The notes under the pieces were generated by a model. That model was given only the letters and a program-made list of their open reading frames with translations. It had not been told where the DNA came from and did no database searches. This document shows positions 33,865-42,192 of a stretch of DNA of 64,000 nucleotides, in pieces; positions within the stretch are counted from its first letter, which is position 1; each line of letters starts with the position of its first letter. The stretch lies in NCBI GenBank assembly GCA_903929795.1, contig CAIYWC010000195.1:40318-104317 (forward strand), in the 5' to 3' direction. Position numbers and translations under genes: made by a program. Source of the stretch: an uncultured Myxococcales bacterium (GTDB lineage Bacteria > Myxococcota_A > UBA9042).

Positions 33865-34827
33865 ATGGCTCTTGTGGCAAATTTGACGCCGGAAATCCTG
33901 GCGCAGCACCTGATGATGCGGCGTGCGACGCGCGCGTCGGTGCTCGTGGCGCTGGCGCTGATCGCGCTCAAGGCGGCGGCGTGGTGGTGGACCGACGCGG
34001 TGAGCCTGCTGGCGAGCCTGCTGGATTCCACGACCGATGCGCTGGCGTCGGGCGTGACGCTGGTGGCCGTGCACGCTTCCTTGGAGCCGGCGGACGACGA
34101 ACACCGGTTTGGCCACGGCAAGCTGGAGCCGCTGGCGGGCCTGGCGCAGGCGACGCTGGTGCTGGGCAGCGCCATTTGGCTGGCGGTCTCGGCGGTCCAG
34201 CGCCTGCGCAACCCGCAGCCGTTGAAGCTGGGGCTGATCGGCATCGTGGTCATGCTGATCGCGTCGGCGGCGACGCTGGGGCTCGTGCGGTACCAGCGCA
34301 AAGTGGCGGCGGCGACGCGCTCCACGGCGGTCAACGCCGATCGCCTGCACTACGAGTCTGACCTGCTGATGAACGCGGTCGTGGTCGCCTCGCTTGTCGC
34401 GTCGTCCTGGCTGGGCTGGCATCTGATCGATCCGCTGCTCGGGCTGTGCGTCGCGGTGCTCGTGGCGCGTTCCGCGTGGCAAATTGCTTCCAATTCCGTG
34501 CAGTTGCTGATGGATCGCGAGTTTCCGGATAACGAACGTCAGGCGCTAGCGGATGCGATTCTGGAGCATCCGGCCGTGCGCGGTATCCACGATCTGCGCA
34601 CGCGGCGCGCCGGCACGCTGGCGTTCGTGCAGTTTCACGTGGAGCTGGACGCGGATATGTCGCTCCGCCAGGCGCACGTGGTGACGGACGCGATCGAGGC
34701 GACGCTGCGCGACGCGTATCCGCAGGCGGAGATCCTGATTCACGTCGACCCCGCGGACCATCCGATCGACGGCCCACGCATCGTGCGCGCGAGTCAACCC
34801 GTCGCCGCTGCGCCGGCGAAGTCGTAA
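33865..34827 (+). CDS. Cation diffusion facilitator (FieF/YiiP-like metal exporter)
   Basis: Inner-membrane proton-coupled exporter of divalent metals (Zn, Fe(II), Cd or Mn). The 320-residue protein has six predicted membrane helices. The site-A metal ligands of FieF/YiiP are seen as Asp54 and Asp58 in SLLDSTTDAL, and His162 and Asp166 in LHYESDLLMN, a DD-HD pattern that in characterised members permits Zn/Fe/Cd. HRFGHGKLEPLAGL is the family loop, and the C-terminal cytoplasmic domain ends with an ILIHVDP metal-site motif. It is 38 bp downstream of hemA; a link to iron handling is possible but speculative. Confidence 0.93.
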   Translation: MALVANLTPEILAQHLMMRRATRASVLVALALIALKAAAWWWTDAVSLLASLLDSTTDALASGVTLVAVHASLEPADDEHRFGHGKLEPLAGLAQATLVLGSAIWLAVSAVQRLRNPQPLKLGLIGIVVMLIASAATLGLVRYQRKVAAATRSTAVNADRLHYESDLLMNAVVVASLVASSWLGWHLIDPLLGLCVAVLVARSAWQIASNSVQLLMDREFPDNERQALADAILEHPAVRGIHDLRTRRAGTLAFVQFHVELDADMSLRQAHVVTDAIEATLRDAYPQAEILIHVDPADHPIDGPRIVRASQPVAAAPAKS

Positions 34828-34900
34828 GATAGCGCCGAAAATGTCGACAGGAGCGCGCCACGGATATACTGGACGCCACGGGCGAAGGGAGCAGGGCGGG

Positions 34901-35614
34901 ATGCCGAGGCGAATCGTGCAAAAAACCGGAACGCGCACTTGGGTGATGGCGCTGCTTGTCGCAGCCCTGGCGCTGTCGGCTTGCCGCGGATCGCATGGGC
35001 GGGCGCGTGCCAGCGTGCGCGAGGCCGCGGTCCAGCCGCGGGTCGACCGGTTCAACCAGATCAACGCAGCGCCGGCTGCAGCTGCGGTGGAAGCGCCGGA
35101 GCACCTGACCCGGACTGCTGCCGACGATCTGCCGTGCGCGGCGACCGCGACCTGGCTGCATGATGTGCTGCCCGCCGACGAAAACGCTGCGGATTGGGAG
35201 CGGCCGCTGGAGAAATGGACGCGCGAACGCGCTATCGCGCTGCTGCTGACGGCCGACCGCGTGCGCGGGCCAAGCGTGGGTCCAAAAGGGCGAGTTCCGC
35301 CGCAAGTCTGGGCGACGATTGAACTTTCTCGCCAGCCGGACCTCGCGTGTGCCGCGGCGTGGATCCTCAAGCGCGCGCCGCTTCCGGGCCGCATCTACGC
35401 GCTGGGCGCGCTGTGGCTGGGCGACAAGCCGCATTTTCAGTCCTTGTCCGTTGATTACAGCGAGTTGCCGGCGCCGGTTCTCGTCACGTTTGGCCTGGTG
35501 GACAGCGAAGTGCGCGCCGCCGATCTCGTGTCGCGCCTGCGCACGGGCGAATTGCCCGAGGCCTGGAGCCGCGCGACGGAGCCGCTCTCTGCGGAAGACG
35601 ACGACGCGCCGTAG
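34901..35614 (+). CDS. Uncharacterised lipoprotein
   Basis: Family not recognised. The product of 237 residues has a basic N-terminus and a lipoprotein signal with lipobox ALSAC (Cys28). The mature protein is mixed alpha/beta with two Cys (LPCAATATWLHD and DLACAAAWIL), possibly disulfide-bonded, and ends in an acidic DDDAP tail. The ATG at 34901 has a GGGCGGG element in place of a clean Shine-Dalgarno; longer in-frame starts upstream do not give a better signal peptide. It stands alone between the metal exporter and the propeptide gene. Confidence 0.7.
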   Translation: MPRRIVQKTGTRTWVMALLVAALALSACRGSHGRARASVREAAVQPRVDRFNQINAAPAAAAVEAPEHLTRTAADDLPCAATATWLHDVLPADENAADWERPLEKWTRERAIALLLTADRVRGPSVGPKGRVPPQVWATIELSRQPDLACAAAWILKRAPLPGRIYALGALWLGDKPHFQSLSVDYSELPAPVLVTFGLVDSEVRAADLVSRLRTGELPEAWSRATEPLSAEDDDAP

Positions 35615-35758
35615 CCGCGCAGGTCCGCTCGGCGACCTCCCGTTGAGAAATTGTCAAGAGACCCGCATTTTTCGCCGCGGATGGGTGACACCGCCTTGCG
35701 GAATCCGCATCCTATTGCCACGCGCCGGGTCGGTGCGGCCCACCCGGTTGAGGTCCTG

Positions 35759-36472
35759 ATGCGTCTGCGCTTCCATTCCCGGCTCCTCGGTCTGCTCTCT
35801 GCGTCGCTGCTGCTGTCCGCGCTGCCGGCGTTCGCGGGCCCCTCGCCGAACGGCGCGATCCACCAGCGGGCGCTCCAGGCCTTCCACGCGCTGCACGCCC
35901 GCTCGCCGCACGCTGAGGCCGAATGGCAGGCGCGCCAGCCGGGGATTCACATGCTGCTCGGGCTCGATGAGCCGCTGCTGGGCGACACGACGGCACAGCG
36001 TGGGGAGCGGTTTCTGCGCGCCAACGAGGCGCTGCTCGGCGTGTCCGCGGGGCAGCTGCGGTCGCTGGCGCCGACCGTGAGCAACCAGCGGACGGTGCTG
36101 CGGTACCAGCAAATCGCGCGCGTGGGCGGCCAGGAGCTGCGGGTGCTCGACGCCGAAGTCACGCTGACGTTTGACAATGCGAACGGCCACCTGCTGCGGG
36201 TCCTGAGCGAGGCGGTGCCGGTGCAGCAGCTGGCGGCGGGCGTCGTGACGCGCGAGCAGGCGGCGGCGAAGGCTTCCCAGAGTGCGGCGGGCGCGACGTT
36301 CGCGCGGGCGCTGCCGGCCGCAGCGGAGCAGGCGGTGATCGTCGGCCACCGGGGCGCGCGCCTCGTGTGGGTCGTGCATGTGCCGGGCGCGAGCCTGCAG
36401 GATCTGCGCACGTTGGCGGTGGATGCCGTGACCGGCGACGTGACGCGGCTGCCGAACCGGGTTCTGGATTGA
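35759..36472 (+). CDS. Stand-alone FTP/PepSY propeptide-like exported protein
   Basis: Exported protein of 237 residues (signal peptide cleaved near AFA/GPS, residue 26). Residues ~75-150 resemble the fungalysin/thermolysin propeptide (FTP) fold: LRANEALLGV, VSNQRTVLRYQQIARVGGQELRVLDAEVTLTFDNANG. Residues ~165-237 look like a PepSY domain, ending LRTLAVDAVTGDVTRLPN. In M4 and M36 metalloproteases these modules are fused N-terminally to the catalytic domain and act as inhibitor and chaperone. Here they form a separate gene directly upstream of an M36-like protease (46 bp gap), suggesting a trans-acting propeptide. Confidence 0.78.
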   Translation: MRLRFHSRLLGLLSASLLLSALPAFAGPSPNGAIHQRALQAFHALHARSPHAEAEWQARQPGIHMLLGLDEPLLGDTTAQRGERFLRANEALLGVSAGQLRSLAPTVSNQRTVLRYQQIARVGGQELRVLDAEVTLTFDNANGHLLRVLSEAVPVQQLAAGVVTREQAAAKASQSAAGATFARALPAAAEQAVIVGHRGARLVWVVHVPGASLQDLRTLAVDAVTGDVTRLPNRVLD

Positions 36473-36518
36473 GTGTTTCTGGACCGACCCGTTTGGCCTT
36501 TTGTGCCGCGAGGACGCT

Positions 36519-38234
36519 ATGTTTTCCAACAAGAAGTTCTGGCCTTCCGCGATTGCTCTGGCGATCGGCGGCGTGGCTTGCTTTGCCGTGACAGCGTGTG
36601 GCGCGACGGCCGCGGGCGATGGCGGCTCAGGCGCGGCTGGCGCCGCGGGCGGCGACGATGCGGGCTTGACCGGTGCGGATGCCACGGGCCATGGCGGCGC
36701 AGACAACGGCGCGGTGAGCCGCCTCGACCAGGCCAAGGTCTACGTGAACGACCCGAAGACCGACCAGCTGCAGACGACGCTTGTGACGCTCGCGCACCCG
36801 TCGGACCCGGATGGTCATCTGGCCGGCGATTTCGCCGCGGTTTCCAACTGTTTGCAGCAAGACGGCGGCGGCGGGCTGACCTACGGCGGCTACCCAATCG
36901 GCAACGTGTGCGTGGAATCGGCGACGGCCACGCGCGACGCGGACCAGAGCTATTTGAGCATCGTGCCGCCGGCAGACGACAGCGACGTGCAGGACAAGTT
37001 TGCGGAATTGATGATGTATTATCACGTGAACCAAATCCACGACTTCTATCAGGACGGTTTTGGCTTGGCGTTGACGCACAATCCGATTACCGCGGTGGTC
37101 AACGTCACTTTCAACGGAACGGTGAATGTGGGAAATGGCATCGGCTGGCAGGGTTTTCCAAATTCCGCGTTCATGCCGGCGGAAGCCTTGGCGGCCTATG
37201 GTTTTCCGCCGCTGGCCGACGGCGCGATCATCTTTGGCCAATACGACGCAACCGATTTCTCCTATGACGCGTCGGTCATTTACCACGAATACACGCACGC
37301 GATGGTGGGCACGACGCGCCTTTCCGGTGTGCTGGTCGACACTTTTGGCCTCGACAACTTGCCCGGCGCGATGAATGAAGGTTTTGCCGATTATTTTTCA
37401 TGCTCGCGGCGCAACAATCCGATTATCGGTGCCTATGCCCTTACTTTCGCAGGGGATTCCTACGTCCGCGACCTGAGCCAGAGCCGCAAGTGCCCTGACG
37501 ATTTGACCAGCGAGGTCCATGCGGACGGCAAGATTATTGGCTCGTGCATGTGGGAAATTCGCAACGCGCTGGGCCAGCAGCAGGCCGACCAGATCATCCT
37601 GAACGCGCTGGAGAGCTTCACGTCGTCCACGGACTTGCCGGGCGCCGGCAAGCTGATCCTCGCCGAGGCCAAGAAAGTGGACGCGGCGACCGGGGCGACG
37701 GTGAACAATATCTTGAAAGCACACGGTATTATCAACTCGCAGCGGGCCAAGGCCTGGGCCAAGTTCTCCATGGCGACGTCGGCGGAGCAGGTGCCTGTCT
37801 CCATCGCCGGCACCGACCAGGTGCCTGCGGGATCGGGTCTGAACGACGGCGTGCCCGGGTATTTCCAGTTTTTCGTCAAGAATATCCCGGCGGGGACCAC
37901 GGGCGTCACGCTCGCGTGGCGCGCGCAGCAGGGTCAGACGATGAGCAGCCCGGGCGGGATGCCGGACGTGCAGCTGGCGATCAAGAAGGACGCGCTGGTC
38001 ATGGTCGGGGTGGACCAAACCGCAGCGGATGCGCTGGTTCCGGGCGTCAAGAACGCTGCGTTTGGATCCGGCTGGCAATCCGCGACGTTGGCGGGTGCGT
38101 GCCTGCCCGCGAGCGGTGGTGCGCTGTACGTGATGCTGCTGAACAAGGGCCTGAGCGGCGATGTGACCGACATGGACATTCAATTTGTGACCGACACCAG
38201 CAAGTCGGTGAATGTGGTGAACTGTGGCAAATAG
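36519..38234 (+). CDS. M36/M4-like zinc metalloprotease lipoprotein
   Basis: Predicted surface-anchored zinc endopeptidase of 571 residues. Lipobox AVTAC gives Cys27, followed by a Gly/Ala/Asp linker to ~68. The gluzincin site is complete: HEYTH at 256-260 (His256, Glu257, His260) and the third ligand Glu287 in GAMNEGFADYF, with Asp291 positioned as in fungalysin (M36) enzymes. A C-terminal domain (~400-571) resembles a pre-peptidase C-type beta-sandwich. The protein has no FTP/PepSY prodomain; that lies in the preceding gene. Start at 36519 follows GAGG. Its 3' end overlaps the next gene by 11 bp. Confidence 0.88.
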   Translation: MFSNKKFWPSAIALAIGGVACFAVTACGATAAGDGGSGAAGAAGGDDAGLTGADATGHGGADNGAVSRLDQAKVYVNDPKTDQLQTTLVTLAHPSDPDGHLAGDFAAVSNCLQQDGGGGLTYGGYPIGNVCVESATATRDADQSYLSIVPPADDSDVQDKFAELMMYYHVNQIHDFYQDGFGLALTHNPITAVVNVTFNGTVNVGNGIGWQGFPNSAFMPAEALAAYGFPPLADGAIIFGQYDATDFSYDASVIYHEYTHAMVGTTRLSGVLVDTFGLDNLPGAMNEGFADYFSCSRRNNPIIGAYALTFAGDSYVRDLSQSRKCPDDLTSEVHADGKIIGSCMWEIRNALGQQQADQIILNALESFTSSTDLPGAGKLILAEAKKVDAATGATVNNILKAHGIINSQRAKAWAKFSMATSAEQVPVSIAGTDQVPAGSGLNDGVPGYFQFFVKNIPAGTTGVTLAWRAQQGQTMSSPGGMPDVQLAIKKDALVMVGVDQTAADALVPGVKNAAFGSGWQSATLAGACLPASGGALYVMLLNKGLSGDVTDMDIQFVTDTSKSVNVVNCGK

Positions 38235-39462
38235 CTTCCAAAATTATCCTGTGATTGCATGTTTTTGCCTTCTCGCCGCCTGCAGCAGTCCCGCGACACC
38301 GGATGCGGGCGCTGCGGCGGATGATACCGGCGCGTCCGGTGACTCAACGCTTGCCGCCGACGACGTGACCACGACAGATGGCGTCGTCGCCGACGCCGCG
38401 GCCGATGCCGGGTCTGACGTGGCACCCGACGCCATGGCCGACGCCGCCGTGACCGATGCCGCAGCCGAAGACGCTGCCGCAACGGATGCCGCAGCGGGCA
38501 CCGACGCCGCGATTCAAGATGTCGCGCCTGATGCCGCGCCGGATGCGGTGGCAGACGTGAGCGCGTCCGATGCCGCTGGTGTTTTGGCCGATCCGAATTT
38601 CGATGGCCCCTATGGCTATGCGGAGTTCGACGACACAGCCAAGATCGCCGCGACCGGCGACTCTGTGGCCGTTCACTGCGCGTATCCCAAGAGCGGGCCA
38701 ACCGCGGGGCCCTATCCGGTCATCGTCGTTGCGCATGGCTTTCAGCTGACGCCGGACAAGTATTACGGCTACGTGCGCCGCTTGGCGACTTTTGGCTACG
38801 TCGCGATGACTGTGGATTATCCCACGAGTTTTCTGGGCAATGACAACCCGACGGAGGCCAAGGACTTGGCCGGCGCGCTCGATTGGGCGGCCACCAAGGG
38901 CGGCGTCCTGGCTGGCAAGGTCGACGACAAGAACGCCGGCATCGTCGGCCATTCGCTGGGCGGCAAGCTCACGTTCCTCGCTGCGACGGTGGAGCCGCGC
39001 TTCAAGGCCGCGTTGGGCCTGGATCCGGTCGACGGCGGCGGTCCAATGGGCTGCAACCCACCGCAATGTGTCAGCGTCGCCGCGGCCATCGGCTCGCTCG
39101 CCATTGCGACCGGCTTTGTCGGCGAGACGACCGACGCGGCAGGCGGCATGCAGCCGTGCGCGCCCGCAGCCAACAATTTCACGACGTTCTACGCGGCCGT
39201 CCCCGCGCCGTCCTTCGCGGTCACCGTCAAGGGCGCCAACCACATGAGCTTTCTCGACGACACGAACAACTGCCTCTCGTGCGGCTTTTGCAACCCGGCC
39301 ACGCTCGACCAGGGGACCGTCGTCGCCCTCGCACGGTCCTACGTCGCGGCGTTTTTCGAGCGGCACCTGCGCGGCAACACGGGCTACGACGCCTATCTCA
39401 CCGGCGCGATCGCGCAATCGCGGTACGTGACGCCCGGTACCGCAACGATCCAAACCAAGTAG
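38224..39462 (+). CDS. Alpha/beta-hydrolase lipoprotein (chlorophyllase/PET-hydrolase-like)
   Basis: Predicted lipid-anchored esterase of 412 residues. Lipobox LLAAC gives Cys20, then about 90 residues of almost pure Asp/Ala/Thr/Val linker. The catalytic domain begins near 120: oxyanion VVAHGFQ at 168-173, nucleophile elbow GHSLGG with Ser244, and a late KGANHMSF His; the acid is probably the Asp in LGLDPVDGG or nearby. The fold is that of chlorophyllase/dienelactone-hydrolase type enzymes, substrate unknown. It starts at a GTG inside the end of the protease gene (11 bp overlap), implying coupled translation; a GTG at 38251 is an alternative. Confidence 0.85.
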   Translation: MANSFQNYPVIACFCLLAACSSPATPDAGAAADDTGASGDSTLAADDVTTTDGVVADAAADAGSDVAPDAMADAAVTDAAAEDAAATDAAAGTDAAIQDVAPDAAPDAVADVSASDAAGVLADPNFDGPYGYAEFDDTAKIAATGDSVAVHCAYPKSGPTAGPYPVIVVAHGFQLTPDKYYGYVRRLATFGYVAMTVDYPTSFLGNDNPTEAKDLAGALDWAATKGGVLAGKVDDKNAGIVGHSLGGKLTFLAATVEPRFKAALGLDPVDGGGPMGCNPPQCVSVAAAIGSLAIATGFVGETTDAAGGMQPCAPAANNFTTFYAAVPAPSFAVTVKGANHMSFLDDTNNCLSCGFCNPATLDQGTVVALARSYVAAFFERHLRGNTGYDAYLTGAIAQSRYVTPGTATIQTK

Positions 39463-39474
39463 GGCAGCGGTCGC

Positions 39475-41007
39475 TCAGCCCGGTACCGGCCGCAAAAACC
39501 ACGCCGCGAGGTGCAGGAGCGACGAGAGCGGCAACGACGACGCCTCCAGCTTGAGCCCGTGCGCGTCGCGGCGGACGGCCAGCGCCAGCGGCTCCAGGTG
39601 CGCCAGCGCCGCGCGCCAGTCGGGAGGATCCGTGGCCTGCGCGCCCGACAGCACCGGACGAAACGCCAGCCCCAGCACCACGTCGCCATCCAAATCGGCT
39701 GTTTCGGTCATGGGTTGCGGCTGATGCAGCGCGCGCTCCGCCGCCGCCAGATTGGGCGCCAGCACCAGCGTCTCCGCCACCCGCACCGCCACCACCGCCG
39801 GGCGCTGCGCCTGCCAGCCCGGATGCCCCGCCACCTGCACCGCGACGACCGGCGTGCCGCGCTGCGTGCTCCGCTGCGCCAAATGCGCCAGCGCCGCGTC
39901 CGCCACCGCGCCGTCGCGCACGCTCAGCAGCGCCAGCCAGGCCACTGGCGTCTCCGGCGTCGGCGGTGCGCTCAGGTCCAGCGCCAGCACGGCCTGGCCG
40001 GTCAGCGCGCGCTCGAGCTGCGTCCAATCCAGCCCGGTCAGCGCCAGCAGCCCCAGCCGACCGCTGGCCAGCCCCAGCCGAGCGTTGAGCGACTCCGGCG
40101 GCAGCCAAGTCATCAGGCCATCAAAAATCTCCTGCAAATTCATGGAAATGCGCAACGCGACAACGCCATCGCGCGGCAGGAACGGCGAGAACGGCCGGTG
40201 CGGAGCCTGGTCGCCAAAGATCTGCCGCAAGGACTCGATGCCATCCGCCGACAGCACGACGCGCCCCCCGGTGCGATCGGGCGCAATCACCAACGACACG
40301 CCGCGCACCCGCCGGGTCACGTGCTCCAGCGCCGCGCGTTTTTGACCCTCCAACAGCGGCGCCAGCGCGGCCCGCAGCCCATCCGCGTGTGCGTACAGGG
40401 CCGTGCGCGCGCCCGTCGGCAGGTCGGCAAAAGCCGCCAGCAGCACCGGATCGCGGTCCAGCCGCGGGCCATCCGGCGCGTTCCAGGGCGGTGGCGACGC
40501 CTGTGCGGCGATCGGCAGCGCCGCAACCGACCACTTCGCCAGCGACTGCCACTTCAACCCGTCCGCCTGCGCGAGGTGCGGCGGCCCGCCTGCCACCCAT
40601 ACGTAGGGCGCCGCAAGACCCGTCGCAGTCCGTGGCGCCGCGAAGGTCACCGCCAGACCGCGCTCCGGATCCAGGCCAGCTTGCTGCCAGCCGCCGGCCG
40701 TCGCTGGGTCAAACCCCAAGACATGAGCGCGGTTTTCGCGCGACAGGAGCGGCGCCAGACTGCGCTTTTCGTCCGCGGACAGCCCCGCCGCCGCGCGATC
40801 AAACGCCTGCACCCAGCGATCCGGCGACTCCACTGCGACCAGTCCCACTGTGTCGCGCGCCGACAGCTGCGCAGCAACATGCGGAATTTGTCCGTCGCCG
40901 TGAAGCAAAAAGCCGAGGACGGCAATGCCCGCCGCGGCGATCAGGCCACCGATTGCGACCTGGATCGCCCGCCGCTTTCCGGCGCCCTGAGTTGCGTTGT
41001 GCGGCAT
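39475..41007 (-). CDS. Membrane-anchored protein of unknown function
   Basis: Not recognised. The product has 510 residues, one N-terminal transmembrane helix (~13-35, IQVAIGGLIAAAGIAVLGFLL) after a basic start, and a large periplasmic domain. The mature part is Ala/Leu/Pro-rich with alternating hydrophobic strands (for example GLVAVESPDRWVQAFDRA, RDGVVALRISMNLQEIFDGL, AWLALLSVRDGAVADAALAHL), resembling the periplasmic DUF3352-type proteins in texture, though I cannot confirm that. No catalytic motif or Cys pairs are evident. An excellent AGGAGG site precedes the ATG at 41007. It is divergent from the cyclase gene. Confidence 0.75.
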   Translation of the reverse strand: MPHNATQGAGKRRAIQVAIGGLIAAAGIAVLGFLLHGDGQIPHVAAQLSARDTVGLVAVESPDRWVQAFDRAAAGLSADEKRSLAPLLSRENRAHVLGFDPATAGGWQQAGLDPERGLAVTFAAPRTATGLAAPYVWVAGGPPHLAQADGLKWQSLAKWSVAALPIAAQASPPPWNAPDGPRLDRDPVLLAAFADLPTGARTALYAHADGLRAALAPLLEGQKRAALEHVTRRVRGVSLVIAPDRTGGRVVLSADGIESLRQIFGDQAPHRPFSPFLPRDGVVALRISMNLQEIFDGLMTWLPPESLNARLGLASGRLGLLALTGLDWTQLERALTGQAVLALDLSAPPTPETPVAWLALLSVRDGAVADAALAHLAQRSTQRGTPVVAVQVAGHPGWQAQRPAVVAVRVAETLVLAPNLAAAERALHQPQPMTETADLDGDVVLGLAFRPVLSGAQATDPPDWRAALAHLEPLALAVRRDAHGLKLEASSLPLSSLLHLAAWFLRPVPG

Positions 41008-41127
41008 TTTGCCTCCTGCAACCGCGTCGTATCACCGGCGCGGGCTGCGCGGCAAGCGCGGCGATTGGCTAAAATGCGAATCGGCAGTAGGCTCGCCTCT
41101 CGCTTCCATGGCATCCCGGGAGGAATT

Positions 41128-42192
41128 GTGTCGACCCTTGATCAGAACCCCGACCTGCTGGCGCGCTATGCCGAGCTGCATGGCGCCCGCATTCTGGTGG
41201 TCGATGGCAACCAGTCGATCCGCGTCGTCGTCCGGCGCTACCTGCAGAAATGTGGCGTGATCATTACGGAAGCCAGCAACGGCGAGGAAGCTGTCGCCAT
41301 CGCGCTGCGCGAGGATCCGGAGCTGATCCTGATGGACGTGGACATGCCGGTGATGGACGGGCTGACGGCATGCCGGTTGCTGCGGGCGCAGGACGCGACG
41401 CGGTTCACGCCGCTGATCTTTCTGACCGGCCGGGACGACGAGGAGCGCCACATCCAGGCGCTGTCGGTCGGCGGCGACGACTTCATGGCCAAGCCGTTCA
41501 CGCCGCCGGTGCTTGTCGCGCGGATCGCCAACCTTGTGCACCGTCACCGCGCGGAAAAAGAGGTGCAGCGGCTGCTGCGGCTGGTGCGCCAGTACGTGTC
41601 CCAGCCCGTGCGCGAAGGCAAGGCGACCGGCGAGATCGAGACCGTCGAGGCGACCATCCTGTTTTCCGACCTGCGCGGCTTTACCGCCACGAGCTTGCAC
41701 GAGGATCCGACGATGGTCTTTCGCGCCATCAGCGCTGTGCTCGCCAAGCAGACGGAGATGGTCGTGCGCCACGGCGGCTACGTCGATAAGTTCAGCGGCG
41801 ACGGCATGTTGGCGGTCTTTGAAGGCGCCAACAACGCCGCCGAGGCCTGCCGCGCGGCCCAGGAAATCGTGCGCTGGGCCAGCTGCTTCGAGGGCATTTC
41901 TTTCTGGAATCCGCCGCCCATCGGCATCGGCATCCACCACGGCACATTCCTGCGCGGCGATCTCGGCGGCGAAGCCCAGCGCGAATACACGGTCATCGGC
42001 GGCACGGTGAACATCGCCGCGCGGCTCTGCGGCGTCGCCAAGGCGCTGGAAGTCATCATCTCCGACGCGGTCCGCGAGCGCTTCATCGGCGATCTGCGCT
42101 GCGGCGCGCCGGAATTCGTCAACTTGAAAGGCCTCTCGGACGAGGCGCGCATCTACCGGCTCGTCGGCGAAGGCGCGGCGGGCAACGGCTGA
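41128..42192 (+). CDS. Response regulator with class III adenylate cyclase output
   Basis: Predicted two-component output protein making cAMP, 354 residues. Receiver domain 20-140: phospho-acceptor Asp70 in LILMDVDMP, Thr100 and Lys122 (KPF) are present, but the acidic pair at the start is VVDGN, Asp26-Gly27. The catalytic domain 170-350 keeps both metal Asp (Asp181 in FSDLRGFT, Asp225 in KFSGDG), Lys221 and Thr288 (EYTVIGG), the pair typical of ATP specificity in CyaB1-type enzymes, and Asn295/Arg299 (VNIAAR). Start is the GTG at 41128 behind a perfect GGGAGGAATT site, not the ATG at 41074. A cognate kinase is not in the window. Confidence 0.9.
   Translation: MSTLDQNPDLLARYAELHGARILVVDGNQSIRVVVRRYLQKCGVIITEASNGEEAVAIALREDPELILMDVDMPVMDGLTACRLLRAQDATRFTPLIFLTGRDDEERHIQALSVGGDDFMAKPFTPPVLVARIANLVHRHRAEKEVQRLLRLVRQYVSQPVREGKATGEIETVEATILFSDLRGFTATSLHEDPTMVFRAISAVLAKQTEMVVRHGGYVDKFSGDGMLAVFEGANNAAEACRAAQEIVRWASCFEGISFWNPPPIGIGIHHGTFLRGDLGGEAQREYTVIGGTVNIAARLCGVAKALEVIISDAVRERFIGDLRCGAPEFVNLKGLSDEARIYRLVGEGAAGNG

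Noticed and set aside
41074..41127. ATG at 41074 as the start of the cyclase
   Set aside because: The GTG at 41128 has a perfect GGGAGGAATT site, while the ATG has none and adds residues outside the receiver domain.
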